Positions 8,695 through 17,939 of a stretch of DNA of 64,000 nucleotides are shown in pieces (position 1 is the first letter of the stretch; every line of letters begins with the position of its first letter). Position numbers and translations under genes: made by a program. The stretch covers positions 682,001 through 746,000 of the forward strand of contig JAWPMT010000001.1 of the NCBI GenBank assembly GCA_033344775.1, written 5' to 3'. The notes under the pieces are model-generated. The model was not told where the DNA came from, ran no database searches, and was given only the letters and a program-made list of their open reading frames with translations. This DNA is from Cytophagales bacterium (GTDB lineage: Bacteria; Bacteroidota; Bacteroidia; Cytophagales; Cyclobacteriaceae).

Positions 8695-9423
8695 TTAAGC
8701 TTTGAGCACTGATTTGGTGTGCTCGTCATACGCTTTATCCAATATCTGCTGAGAGGCTTCAGCTAAGGCTATAATGATCATATAACTTCCAAAATAGCCG
8801 TCATGCAAATAGTACCAGGCGCTGACTCCCACACAGATATAGATGAGCGGCTCTACGATCCCACAGATAAAGAACTCATTCACGCTCATGAATTTTGATA
8901 GAGCAAGCCCAATCCAGCTTTGACCTCTCCGGCTCATACTGCCATCAGAGCCTTTACCCATCCAGATCATAACGATATGAATCAAACAACATAGGCTAAA
9001 CAAGACTATATAACCCGCGAGCAATTGGGATTCTACGTTCACTGCGAGAAACTGGTAAATCTCTGGCCATGATTTACCAAACAACATGAAAGGTATAATC
9101 AGGGCAGAAAACGGCTTAAATACCCAATGTATCTGCATACTATTGTACCCGACAGCAAAGCCCCAAGCGTAAGCAAAAGCCGTGATACCGAGTGTTTGTG
9201 AGCCCGGCTTAAATCGAGCTACACACCACATCTGCATTGCTGAAACAGCCTTATTGAAGCGCAACACCAACCAGACTAGCCAAGTGATGAATTCATCCCA
9301 AGTCTTTTGAAAAAGCATCTTCGAAAATCCAGATGAATAACCCCCCCAGACAATTGCATGATCAGAGATTTTGACCGTTTTGCGATGACTGGAGGACTTA
9401 GAATTCGCTTCGTCAGTGATCAT
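8695..9423 (-). CDS. Polytopic inner-membrane protein of the transfer region, unrecognised
   Basis: About 242 aa from the ATG at 9423; the frame is open to 9501 but that would overlap the upstream gene. It has some four to five hydrophobic segments (ITAFAYAWGFAVGYNS, PFSALIIPFMLFG, LLAGYIVLFSLCCLIHIVMIW, FFICGIVEPLIYICVGVSAWYY, SYMIIIALAEA). It lies upstream of the relaxase in the same orientation and 11 bp after an exported protein. Topology and location suggest a component of a transfer or entry-exclusion apparatus; this is inference. No family recognised. Confidence 0.65.
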   Translation of the reverse strand: MITDEANSKSSSHRKTVKISDHAIVWGGYSSGFSKMLFQKTWDEFITWLVWLVLRFNKAVSAMQMWCVARFKPGSQTLGITAFAYAWGFAVGYNSMQIHWVFKPFSALIIPFMLFGKSWPEIYQFLAVNVESQLLAGYIVLFSLCCLIHIVMIWMGKGSDGSMSRRGQSWIGLALSKFMSVNEFFICGIVEPLIYICVGVSAWYYLHDGYFGSYMIIIALAEASQQILDKAYDEHTKSVLKA

Positions 9424-9434
9424 GACTGGAGCAT

Positions 9435-10163
9435 TTAAAATGAGGCCTGTACAACCACGTCCGCATTCTTCGACCCTAGAAACTTCTTCCAGAAGCGGCA
9501 TGAGTATAGTATCAGGTCGTTATTTTGCCCTGGAGCAACAATTATAATTTTCACATTGCTCAAATCTGGTAATCTCGCGTCAGCTTCCAAGCTTTGGACA
9601 ATATCCTCATAGGAATCGTTGACGATATCAGAAGGATTATCCACAAATTGGGCCATAGATACCACACTAGATACTTCTACTGCATCAGAAAATGTAATGA
9701 CGGTTGTTGACAGACTCAAATCAACTAGGCTCAAGCTATGCGCAAGTGTACGGTAGAAGTTCGTTTGACGCTCATCACAGTCTTTAGCAGCTAACCATAA
9801 AAAGTCACTCTTGGCCTTCGAAACAAACGCACCTATAGCAGCGCGTCGTTTTGAGGAAGACCCGAACCAAGGATCGTGCTCGGAAAGTTCAGCCACACGA
9901 ACTTCTGGAATTGGATTCTCCCCGATAGTGGTCGTGTACAAATTCACGCCCTTGTTTGAGTGCTGAACATCAAGCTCAACTAGGAGATCCTTCAAGGTTT
10001 CAACCCCTTGAAAGGATTTCACATCAGTCAAGCTTTCGCTTACATCATGTGGTACAATTATGTTCTCAATTTGAGCATATATCTCATCTATTGTTAGATA
10101 GGTGATGAGCCATAGTATGAGACCGACCTTGCAGCCCCATACTTTAAACTTTGTCAATTTCAT
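9435..10163 (-). CDS. Exported hypothetical protein of the transfer region
   Basis: A 242-aa protein with an N-terminal signal peptide or anchor (WGCKVGLILWLITYLTIDEIYA). The remainder alternates strands and helices: VDLSLSTTVITFSDAVEVSS and NVKIIIVAPGQNND resemble strands of a Rossmann or vWA-like fold, but no MIDAS motif (DxSxS) is clear. It is encoded between two membrane proteins in the minus-strand block leading to the relaxase. The likely location is periplasmic or membrane-anchored. Function unknown. Confidence 0.6.
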   Translation of the reverse strand: MKLTKFKVWGCKVGLILWLITYLTIDEIYAQIENIIVPHDVSESLTDVKSFQGVETLKDLLVELDVQHSNKGVNLYTTTIGENPIPEVRVAELSEHDPWFGSSSKRRAAIGAFVSKAKSDFLWLAAKDCDERQTNFYRTLAHSLSLVDLSLSTTVITFSDAVEVSSVVSMAQFVDNPSDIVNDSYEDIVQSLEADARLPDLSNVKIIIVAPGQNNDLILYSCRFWKKFLGSKNADVVVQASF

Positions 10164-10191
10164 TTGATACTTATTTTAAGTGTAAGAATGA

Positions 10192-10944
10192 TTAATTCTG
10201 ATCGCCATATAGAGCATCGATGTAGGCATCAACACGCAGTTTTGCTAGTTCCAGCTTTCGAAGGTCAAAGGCTCTTCGTCCACGAAGTTTTTTCAGCTCT
10301 TTGCTGAGCTTCCACACCTTAGACTCAAGGTCGTCTTGATAGGCACGTACCTTGTTTTCTGCTATGATTTGAGGTCTCCCCTTAAGTCGATTGTAAACAC
10401 CTTCCAAAATGAAGAGTCTGAAGCGAAACAGGCGACCTAGTTCTGCCATCAGCAATCGGTAAATCGCAGGGCTTTGAACAGTCTTGTCAGTGTAAAGGAG
10501 GAAGTGAACAAGAACTGATACCGCGTAAAGAATAACGACAAGAGCCAAGACCAATACATGTTGGTTAGAATCTGCTGCTGTCGGTCCTCCTAGGAGGTCA
10601 TTAAAGGGATCGCTTGTCTTTCTTTGCTCAACCTCCTTATAGGCATAGAAAATGATCGTGAAAAAACCTATAGCCAACACAGATGCAATTACAGCTATAG
10701 CATAGCGCCCTTGATCCAATAACTTCGCAGTGAGAGTGGACAGAGTCGAAATGATAACGGACATAGCCAAAGCGAGACCCGTTCCCAGAACCAGACCCAT
10801 GTCAAATAGATCGACATAAAGGGTTTGATTCATTGCAAACTCAATCGCCATTCCAGCCAGCAAGACAATTCCCGCGAAGAATGGAGATATGATGAAATTG
10901 AGCACCAGATTTTTTAGGTGCCGATTACTGATTTTTGATACCAT
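10192..10944 (-). CDS. Membrane protein with C-terminal coiled coil, unrecognised
   Basis: A 250-aa protein. Four hydrophobic segments are visible (FIISPFFAGIVLLAGMAIEF, GLVLGTGLALAMSVIISTL, AIAVIASVLAIGFFTIIFY, VLVLALVVILYAVSVLVHF). They are followed by a basic, helical cytoplasmic tail of about 80 residues predicted as coiled coil (AYQDDLESKVWKLSKELKK). It is second in the minus-strand block starting at 11360. The architecture fits a membrane scaffold, but I know no homologous family. A transfer role is inferred from linkage only. Confidence 0.6.
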   Translation of the reverse strand: MVSKISNRHLKNLVLNFIISPFFAGIVLLAGMAIEFAMNQTLYVDLFDMGLVLGTGLALAMSVIISTLSTLTAKLLDQGRYAIAVIASVLAIGFFTIIFYAYKEVEQRKTSDPFNDLLGGPTAADSNQHVLVLALVVILYAVSVLVHFLLYTDKTVQSPAIYRLLMAELGRLFRFRLFILEGVYNRLKGRPQIIAENKVRAYQDDLESKVWKLSKELKKLRGRRAFDLRKLELAKLRVDAYIDALYGDQN

Positions 10945-10958
10945 AATTAAGTATTTAT

Positions 10959-11360
10959 TTAAGCGTTGTATGAATTGTGTTCTTTGGTTTGGCCTTTCAT
11001 GCGCTGCACCGCTGCAGCGAGCTTGTCAATGAGGCGATAGAGTTTTTCTGAAATTGCCTTCTTTTCTGATTCGATATAAGCAGAACGGTTTTCATCTATG
11101 TGTTTCAACCTGCGCTCTGAATCAAAATGGTCATCAGCCATATCTTCGATACTCTCATCGTATGCGCCGTGTACGCCAAGCTCGTGTTGATCAAATATGA
11201 ATGATGCAAATTGTCTTGCTTCCTCATAGTTTCCACCTTCAGCCTTCAATGCCTTAACCTCCTTCATTGTTCTTCTCACCAGCTTTTCTACACTAATAGA
11301 GCCATATGAAGGCGTCGTAGAGTTTCTGAAGTGAAAGACATTGGCGAATAAATTCCTCAT
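10959..11360 (-). CDS. Hypothetical helical protein, first gene of the transfer block
   Basis: 133 aa from the ATG at 11360 (MRNLFANVFHFRNST). The frame is open upstream to 11423, but the extra residues look like translated leader. It is largely helical and charged (SVEKLVRRTMKEVKALKAEGGNYEEARQ) with an acidic middle (YDESIEDMADDHFDSE), without membrane segments. It is the most upstream gene of the minus-strand run that ends with the coupling protein, and it is divergent from the gene at 11502. Function unknown. Confidence 0.55.
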   Translation of the reverse strand: MRNLFANVFHFRNSTTPSYGSISVEKLVRRTMKEVKALKAEGGNYEEARQFASFIFDQHELGVHGAYDESIEDMADDHFDSERRLKHIDENRSAYIESEKKAISEKLYRLIDKLAAAVQRMKGQTKEHNSYNA

Positions 11361-11501
11361 AATGTTTCTGTTTATTTTTGTTAAAAGTCTAAGGTTTATC
11401 ATTCCGCGATTGGGTAAGTGCAATGGTAGAGAAGCGGCTTTTTACAAAGTGTTTTCGAAATGCATTTGAATAGCCTTTAATAAGTCATCAAATAGATCGA
11501 A

Positions 11502-12425
11502 ATGAGGAAAGAGCAGAGATTGTACGGAAATGACATCCGAATCTTAAAAGAATTATTTGATTTAGCTCTTCAAGAGTATGGTATATCAGATAAGGGTATT
11601 CTTGAAGTTTCGTCGGAGGTGAAAAGTAAACTACGTGATTCAATCAATGACTACGCTGTATTGAATAAAAAAAAAGCCGAAGAATTTGATGTTGAGTTGC
11701 AGGTCAGCGTTAATCGCACCTATGCTATTTATATAAGTAAAATCCAAGCAGCTATAAAAAGAGCAGGTGGAATAGATAAACTCGAAACTTTGGTCAAAGA
11801 ATCGGATGATGGTGTCGCTTATTCATATCCAATAATCAATACATTAACTGCATTTGCCACTCAGGGTAAATTTTTTGAGTGGGAGGATTATCGTTCTAAA
11901 AAAATAGAAGAGCGTTTAAATTTCACCCAAATTGAAGAAATCCAATTAAAAAAGACAGAAGAAAAATCATCGGTTATCTCCACGAATTCAAAACATGAAC
12001 AAACAAATGAAGAGAAAGAAACTAAGGATGAAAAACCAAAACCGAGACGACTAAAATTACATGTCATACTACCTGCCATTGTAATATTTATGAATCTAAT
12101 ATCTTACCTTGTTGATGGCGTTGATTTCATAAACTGGATTGAAGGTCTCCTACAGTCCGATAAAGTAAAAAATGAATGGCTAAAGGGAGAGGTCAAATCT
12201 AACGGAATTTTAATTACGGACGCAACAGCCAAGCTGGGACACTTAAGTGCTACAACGGATTCATTGGGTAAATTTGAATTTCGAGTTCCTAATCCGAAGA
12301 AAGATTCCTTTTATCTTTTAGAAGTCCGTAAAACCGGTTTTAAGGCATACTCTTTTTCATACATGCTCGATGATGACTTTATTAATACCATTCAGATTGA
12401 GCCTATAGATTCAATATCGAAATAG
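11502..12425 (+). CDS. Single-pass membrane protein with C-terminal carboxypeptidase-regulatory-like domain
   Basis: A 307-aa protein. A helical N-terminal domain (about 1-125) is followed by a highly charged linker (KKTEEKSSV ... EEKETKDEKPKPRR) and one transmembrane helix (LHVILPAIVIFMNLISYLV, about 185-205). A small beta domain with the pattern of carboxypeptidase-regulatory/transthyretin-like folds follows (LKGEVKSNGILITDATAKLG ... SLGKFEFRVP ... VRKTGFKAYSF). The topology suggests a cytoplasmic helical domain and an external beta domain. It is cargo rather than transfer machinery, divergent from the transfer block, with a Tiki-like gene next to it. Function unknown. Confidence 0.65.
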   Translation: MRKEQRLYGNDIRILKELFDLALQEYGISDKGILEVSSEVKSKLRDSINDYAVLNKKKAEEFDVELQVSVNRTYAIYISKIQAAIKRAGGIDKLETLVKESDDGVAYSYPIINTLTAFATQGKFFEWEDYRSKKIEERLNFTQIEEIQLKKTEEKSSVISTNSKHEQTNEEKETKDEKPKPRRLKLHVILPAIVIFMNLISYLVDGVDFINWIEGLLQSDKVKNEWLKGEVKSNGILITDATAKLGHLSATTDSLGKFEFRVPNPKKDSFYLLEVRKTGFKAYSFSYMLDDDFINTIQIEPIDSISK

Positions 12426-12491
12426 GTTTTCATATAGCGCTTCCTAACCATTTGTTAATTAGAATGATATATAATTCTTAGACAACAGCTT

Positions 12492-13430
12492 TTGGAGTGT
12501 TTGGTGGAATATAAGAGTGATTTATCAAAAGAATTGAGAGAAATCTTCAAGGAAGAACAAGATGGGATCGCTAAATCTGAGCTAATCAAGATTGATTTTA
12601 GCCTGTTATGCAACAAAATCTATTCTTTCGAGGATACTGATGTACTTTTTCTAGGAGATTCGGATCATAACAATGGTGAATTAAAGAGTCTGCTTCATGA
12701 TTCCAATTTGATGCAATCACTGAAAGGTCTAGGATTAGAAGTTATCATGATTGAACATCACAGTGATTATGTAGAAACACTCAAGATAGATTTAGAAGAA
12801 GTGTTTAATCGCTTTAGTCAAGCCGAGTTAGAGTATGTTCTTTCGAAAGATGGTTTGCGAACAAGTGAACGGCTATGGTTGTTGGCCAAGAAATGTTTTG
12901 ATTTAGATATTAAACTTTTCGGTGTTGATCAACAAAAAGAAACAACAAAAACATCTTTCATGGAATCCATTAATGATCGCTCTATTGACGAAATTTTAGA
13001 ACATTTTAAGCATCGACTAAGCTTGGATTCGTTGGTCAATGAGAAAGTTGTTAATCACTTTCTTGAACATGGAAAGGGTCTGTTAATTTACGGGGAAGGT
13101 CATGGTTATGACCCCGGTGACGGCTTACTGGATGATCCAAGAATAAATATGATAAAAGTTTCTGTTTATTCCGACTTAAATTCATACAAGAAACAAAAAG
13201 CAGAGTTTGATGTCATAAAGGAAACGTACTATCCAAATGGAGCTGAAAGCAATAATTATGATTTCCCTCACTTCAGTTATCTAGTTGATGAAGGATCAGT
13301 GTTAGCTGAATCAGATGAAAGTGCTTTGATGTTATCAAAAATCATAGATTCAGTCTCTTTGCAAGAGAATCAGAAAAAACGAACAGAGTCAATTCTGCAT
13401 CATACTGATTCAACCTTTAAAAAGAACTAG
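12492..13430 (+). CDS. Tiki/ChaN/erythromycin-esterase-like fold protein (tentative)
   Basis: About 312 aa. A strand ending VLFLGDSDHNN, then GLEVIMIEHHSDY, and a late GLLIYGEGHGYDP resemble the spaced His/Glu/Gly motifs of the EreA/ChaN/Tiki superfamily (hydrolases and haem- or metal-binding proteins). The match is by eye and weak. No signal peptide is seen. The start is uncertain: the listed one is TTG (12492), and a GTG four codons later is equally possible. The 3' end overlaps the convergent ankyrin gene by 4 nt. The neighbour at 11502 is 66 bp upstream and may be co-transcribed. Confidence 0.55.
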   Translation: MECLVEYKSDLSKELREIFKEEQDGIAKSELIKIDFSLLCNKIYSFEDTDVLFLGDSDHNNGELKSLLHDSNLMQSLKGLGLEVIMIEHHSDYVETLKIDLEEVFNRFSQAELEYVLSKDGLRTSERLWLLAKKCFDLDIKLFGVDQQKETTKTSFMESINDRSIDEILEHFKHRLSLDSLVNEKVVNHFLEHGKGLLIYGEGHGYDPGDGLLDDPRINMIKVSVYSDLNSYKKQKAEFDVIKETYYPNGAESNNYDFPHFSYLVDEGSVLAESDESALMLSKIIDSVSLQENQKKRTESILHHTDSTFKKN

Positions 13431-16400
13431 TCAGTGGAAAGGAGCCTGATCAACGTTTGATCTTTGATTAATTCTGCCCATTTCAGAGGAGTCATTCCTT
13501 TCGAGTTTTGAATATTCTTATTTGCACCGCTCTCTATCAATAATTTCACAGCTTTTGAATTGCGTTTAAAAGCAGCGACCATTAAAGGTGTATTTCCATT
13601 TTTATCTGTAATATCAATATCGGCCCCATTTTCCAGCAATAAAGGAATTATCTCAATCCCATTTGGGAGCATATTTGCAAGTCCTAATGGAGTGCCATTT
13701 TCATCACTTTGAATATTTATGTCAGCCCCTTTGTTTATGAGCCATTTGATCGCATTTCCATCAATTAATAAGACAGCGAGATGCAAACTGGAATAACCAA
13801 AGTCTTTGTCAATCGCATTAAGTGATACTCCAGATTTTAAAAAAATCTCTGCGGCATCTAAATTCCCAGTTGCAAGAGCAACATCCAAATAATTCATGCC
13901 ATTATCGATTTTGAATCCAACATCAAAACCCTCTTGGTTCGTTAACTTTTGAAGTAGTTGATTCATATTGTTGCTGATTGCTGTAATTATGAATCTTGGG
14001 AAGTCTTCTTCATTCAACCTCAACCCTTTATCTAAAAGGTAGATGGATGATTCCTCTGCTGAATTAGCAATATGGAAATAAAAAACACTTTCTCCCTTAA
14101 GTGAAAGTGCATCAATATTAGCGCCATGCTCTACCAAGAATCTGGTGACTTCAAAAGATTTACTTTTACTTTGGCCAGCTAACATCAAAGGAGTGACATC
14201 AAAATCTTGAACAACCTCAGAGTTAACTTCTTCGCCCGGTAGGGAAGGTTTTTTAACATCATAAATAACCTCACCAGTAGCATTTGGGTCCAAACCTAAC
14301 GTAATTAGTCTGCTAACAATGTCAATATTTCCAGATGCTGATGCTAAGTGCAATAATGTTTGCCCCTCTGATGTTCTAAAATCCGTTCTCGATGAATTAT
14401 TAATTAAAATTTGGAATACTGGATAAGAGCCATTTACGCAAGCTAACTGAATGGGTTTCCAGTCATCTCCAAAGTTGACATCGGCCCCTTCTGATATCGC
14501 TTTTTCAACAAGATCCGGGAGATTTAATTCACATGCTGTCACTAAACTCTCATTAATGCTTAAGGGATGCTTGTAAGCCTTGTCAAACTGATTTTGATGG
14601 TCTTTGAATGTCTGCACGACGTACATTTCCCCACCAAGTTCTTGAAATCTAATGATATCATTTTGAACTTTGTTTAAAATATTCTGGCTTTCAATAATTA
14701 TATCTTTTGAAGGAAAGACTTCATTAATAAATTTATTTGCCAACAAAAGGCCATTGTAACAATTGAGTTTAAACCTTAGGTAACTTAATTCATGATATAA
14801 GTTAAAACTCTCTAGCACTTTGAGGTTTGTAAGAAGGACCTTTTTAGAAACCGTTGGTCGAGTAACTACATATTTCGTCCAAGATAAAGTCTCTAAGGCC
14901 AGATGAAGACGTCTAGCATTTTTATAGGATTGTTTTTCTAAGGCGATTGCATTTAAATCCGATATTATCTTTTCAAAAACTTCGTTCTCCTCTAGTTCCA
15001 GCATAATCTTATCAGTATTCTTCAAGATCGAAGACAGAAGGATAGCCCGATTGAGTCTGACATCTATGGATGTATTGTTTTGAATTGAATCGTATTGTGA
15101 GAGTGATTTTGAATAATAGAATGTAGCAGTTTTGAAGTCACCAGCATCCAAGCTTAGTATAGCTCCAATGGAATAGATTTTCGGATAAAGCAAGTCTACA
15201 TATCTATCGTTCACCAGACTGGGGTTTTCTAAAAGTTGAATAACATTATTCCACTGAGTTAGTGCTTGATCATAGTTTTCATTTGTACCGGTCAATATTA
15301 TTTGAGTAAGCATGAAATTGATTTTAGCCTCGATCCACTCAGGGTCATCAATAATTGCATTTTCTAGTAATTCATGAATTTCCAATATTATGCTCTTATA
15401 GCTAGCGTCTCCAGATTTAAGTTGTGTGATTTTAGACTGTGCGTTTAAGGCTTCTATTAGCGTTAAATTATACTCATCGGGAGCGCTATCATAGAGAAAG
15501 CGAGCTACTTCTACCGCGTAACTCACGAGGGAAACACTTTTATCACCCAAACCATTCTCATAACATAAAAGTGAGTACTCTGCATGAAGTCTTGCTGAAT
15601 AGTTCAAGAGATCATAATCTTTACTTTCTCTGACAAGATTTTTTAATTGAGATGAAGCTTCTTCATACAAAATGAACGCAATATTTGGTTCATTTAGGTC
15701 ATTAAAAGAAGAAGCCAACGCCATTGTGAAAAGTGCTATGTACTCTCTAACTGAGGCATCAACTTTAACCATATTGACCTTGAGTAATGAATTCAATGCT
15801 GTATTGATCGAAATGGATGCTGAGTCGATAGAAATGTTTGTTAGATAATGGTCTGTAATACTAGCATACTTTAAAAATGTCTTGATATCACTTTCTTCGG
15901 ATAGAGACTCCAGTGTTTTCAACCCTGATTGTTTATCACCTGATAAATTTTGAGCAATACCTAAAGCCATTCTTAGCTTCCAATTTACAGGATCATAAGA
16001 TAGAGCAACTTCATATTCGATTTTTGCTTTTATAAAGTCATGATCTAGCATATAACTGTCAGCCAGCACTGCATGGGCCAAGGAAATTTCTTTGTAATTG
16101 CGATTTTCACCAATCTTAGTACCACTATTTTTATCAATTTCCTTGTTTATATATTCAGCTAGCTCTTTATAATTCTTATTCAGGCGCAAAGCTTCAAGTT
16201 CCGCTTTAGTCTCTTGGTTCTCAATGTATTCATCAAACCTTCTGCTCGTTTCTACTACAATTGATTGATATTTTGATAAGCTGTCACGTACCTGTTTAAT
16301 TCCTGAATGCAGTGATTTGATCTCATCATGCAAAGCATTGAGGTGGATTTCCTTGTCTTTTACAGTGAATTTAATAATCAGGGTAGGATCACCTACTAAA

Positions 16401-16687
16401 TCAATTTTTGTTTGATTTGAGGCTTGGCCTACAAGTGTTTGATTTTGTTTCAACCCGAACTCTATATAGATGGATTTGAATCTGTAGAGCTCCGGGAAAT
16501 CAAAGTGAAAATATCCATTTTCATCTGTTTCGGTAGTTTTTGCTAACCCTTTAACAAATACTCCAGCCTGAGGTCTTAATTCTTGATCGTGAAGTTGTCC
16601 TTTAAAAATAACTTGAGCTGAAGAACTATTACACAGACACAATATGAACGCTAGGATAGAAAGTCGTAAATACTTGTTTCGAAACAT
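13427..16687 (-). CDS. Exported TPR and ankyrin-repeat protein with N-terminal CarboxypepD-reg-like domain
   Basis: A 1086-aa protein. The signal peptide (LRLSILAFILCLCNSSSA) is followed by a beta domain (VIFKGQLHDQELRPQAGVFV ... DENGYFHFDF) of the kind often found at the N-terminus of Bacteroidetes exported proteins. A short coiled coil and TPR-like helical repeats come next (about 180-700; for example YKELAEYINKEID and AHAVLADSYMLDHDFIKAK). The C-terminal third has at least eight ankyrin repeats (GQTLLHLASASGNIDIVSRL, GNTPLMVAAFKRNSKAVKLL, FGYSSLHLAVLLI). Such proteins bind other proteins; no catalytic domain is seen. It is an unusual cargo gene between mobilization and recombination modules. 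Confidence 0.85.
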   Translation of the reverse strand: MFRNKYLRLSILAFILCLCNSSSAQVIFKGQLHDQELRPQAGVFVKGLAKTTETDENGYFHFDFPELYRFKSIYIEFGLKQNQTLVGQASNQTKIDLVGDPTLIIKFTVKDKEIHLNALHDEIKSLHSGIKQVRDSLSKYQSIVVETSRRFDEYIENQETKAELEALRLNKNYKELAEYINKEIDKNSGTKIGENRNYKEISLAHAVLADSYMLDHDFIKAKIEYEVALSYDPVNWKLRMALGIAQNLSGDKQSGLKTLESLSEESDIKTFLKYASITDHYLTNISIDSASISINTALNSLLKVNMVKVDASVREYIALFTMALASSFNDLNEPNIAFILYEEASSQLKNLVRESKDYDLLNYSARLHAEYSLLCYENGLGDKSVSLVSYAVEVARFLYDSAPDEYNLTLIEALNAQSKITQLKSGDASYKSIILEIHELLENAIIDDPEWIEAKINFMLTQIILTGTNENYDQALTQWNNVIQLLENPSLVNDRYVDLLYPKIYSIGAILSLDAGDFKTATFYYSKSLSQYDSIQNNTSIDVRLNRAILLSSILKNTDKIMLELEENEVFEKIISDLNAIALEKQSYKNARRLHLALETLSWTKYVVTRPTVSKKVLLTNLKVLESFNLYHELSYLRFKLNCYNGLLLANKFINEVFPSKDIIIESQNILNKVQNDIIRFQELGGEMYVVQTFKDHQNQFDKAYKHPLSINESLVTACELNLPDLVEKAISEGADVNFGDDWKPIQLACVNGSYPVFQILINNSSRTDFRTSEGQTLLHLASASGNIDIVSRLITLGLDPNATGEVIYDVKKPSLPGEEVNSEVVQDFDVTPLMLAGQSKSKSFEVTRFLVEHGANIDALSLKGESVFYFHIANSAEESSIYLLDKGLRLNEEDFPRFIITAISNNMNQLLQKLTNQEGFDVGFKIDNGMNYLDVALATGNLDAAEIFLKSGVSLNAIDKDFGYSSLHLAVLLIDGNAIKWLINKGADINIQSDENGTPLGLANMLPNGIEIIPLLLENGADIDITDKNGNTPLMVAAFKRNSKAVKLLIESGANKNIQNSKGMTPLKWAELIKDQTLIRLLSTD

Positions 16688-16975
16688 AATATCGCAATAT
16701 GTGAAAAGTCTAATTAACTCCGTAGCGTCGGATCTTTAAATTGCCGAGTGTCAGCACTTCTTAAGGGGAGTTAATGTTTGAGTCCGTTTCGATACCAATG
16801 CCTATTCTATTTGCCTTTATTAGCATTAGAATGGAATTTGGAAGTTTCATGAAAACAAATCAAAAAAACGAAACCGGTTGTTTGTGAGTAATCTCATCAA
16901 GTTTTTCCTAGCTTTAAAGTAGAGTTATGTGAACGAAATACGATTTATGAACTCTTTGAATTAATAAAAACGAAT
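16688..16975. other. Intergenic stretch with a 9-bp inverted repeat
   Basis: No gene seen. It holds a perfect inverted repeat with 9-bp arms at 16713-16721 and 16767-16775, separated by 45 bp, just upstream of the ankyrin gene. There is no T-run next to it, so an operator or structured leader is as likely as a terminator. Confidence 0.35.
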
Positions 16976-17314
16976 ATGACACTAGAAACGATAAGGGAAA
17001 AAGTTGCTGAGCAGCTTCAATATCACTCGTCTTGGCTTGACAAACTCAATGAAACAGAGCCAGGTAATTACGGAGTAAATGATAGTGAAGTGGAACTCAG
17101 TTCAGATGATGTTTTTGTTAATATTCCACAACGAACTTTTGAGTTTAAAAATGCACAATTCAATTTCGATGTAGAACTAGTATCCTCAAAAGATGGCTAT
17201 TCTCACAAAAGCTCGAAAGTTGCAAATGGTAGAGGAACATTTGTTTTTATTGAGCAAAATGGTATTAAAATTGAAGACGTTGAAATTGATGTCGATCTAG
17301 ACTTAATGGCATAA
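16976..17314 (+). CDS. Small acidic hypothetical protein
   Basis: A 112-aa, strongly acidic protein with a helical start (LETIREKVAEQLQYHSSWLDKL) and then a beta-rich region (VFVNIPQRTFEFKNAQFNFD ... GRGTFVFIEQNGIKIEDVEID). It has no signal peptide or membrane segment. Codon composition and continuous amphipathic pattern support a real gene. Family unknown. It is isolated between the ankyrin gene and a 0.56-kb non-coding stretch before integrase 2. Confidence 0.5.
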   Translation: MTLETIREKVAEQLQYHSSWLDKLNETEPGNYGVNDSEVELSSDDVFVNIPQRTFEFKNAQFNFDVELVSSKDGYSHKSSKVANGRGTFVFIEQNGIKIEDVEIDVDLDLMA

Positions 17315-17872
17315 TATGTAATTAAAATTATGATGTTATGGCATTAGTCAAATTCAATTATAATACTCATATATTCTGACCCTGAATTCAATTTCACAAC
17401 TATCTCAGATAAAAGAAATTCCTGTCCATTGTAAAATTAGAGCGATGCAATCTGAGTTGAAGAGTTATATAGAATCGACCATCGAATAAGCAACTTTATT
17501 CAGCCATTTCAGTTTGGTTTCAAGCTTATGACCCCGACCATATTTGGGTTCACTCATTTTAGCCCCATGAGATCATCGATAATCTCCTCAATTACTCAGC
17601 CAACTCCATTTTAGACTGGACAACTTTTAGGGAAGCCGACATACCACTAAATGTCCTTCCTTTCTAGATCAATTTGCCAACATATTGCCATCAAGAATTT
17701 AAGAATTGTTTTATTTCAACAGCTTATTGTTAATACTTGTCCAATCCATCATAGGTGCAATGCTGATTTGTGAAAGCGGCTTTTTTTCTTGTTTCACTTT
17801 GATTTTCAAGGGTTTCATAGGGTTATAGCCTTCTGCTTTTTTTAGTTGTTTTTACTCATTTTAGGTTATTTC
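17315..17872. other. Non-coding stretch upstream of integrase 2
   Basis: About 560 bp without a convincing gene. It contains one of two related repeat units (17673-17692) also found immediately before integrase 2. A minus-strand reading frame of about 30 codons (starting MSEPKYGRGHK) is present but is too short to identify. Confidence 0.4.
17673..17692. repeat. Distal copy of the TGCCA(ACA) 11-bp-spaced repeat
   Basis: TGCCAACA at 17675 followed 11 bp later by TGCCA. It closely resembles the tandem pair at 17881-17901, about 210 bp away and in the same orientation. Possibly an integrase-binding site. Confidence 0.45.
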
Positions 17873-17880
17873 ATTGATTT

Positions 17881-17901
17881 TTTGCCAACAATATGCCAAC
17901 A
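17881..17901. repeat. Proximal TGCCAACA tandem repeat before integrase 2
   Basis: Two exact TGCCAACA copies at 17883-17890 and 17894-17901 (11-bp period), 39 bp upstream of the preferred start of integrase 2. The 11-bp spacing is the same as that of the unrelated pair next to integrase 1, which suggests a DNA-turn-spaced integrase-binding array. Confidence 0.5.
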
Positions 17902-17939
17902 TTTCCTTGGGCGAAACTCATCGGAATAGGAAATTGAGC

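Noticed and set aside
8695-9501. Longer start (9501) for the membrane protein
   Set aside because: It would overlap the upstream exported-protein gene by about 67 nt; the ATG at 9423 leaves a normal 11-bp gap.
2821-11360. Complete conjugative type IV secretion system
   Set aside because: Relaxase and coupling protein are present, but no VirB4-like ATPase, VirB6/8/9/10-like proteins or Bacteroidetes Tra proteins were recognised.
17400-17660. Possible transposase remnant (short minus-strand frame starting MSEPKYGRGHK)
   Set aside because: Only about 30 codons, no inverted terminal repeats and no recognisable transposase motif; mentioned only in the non-coding entry.
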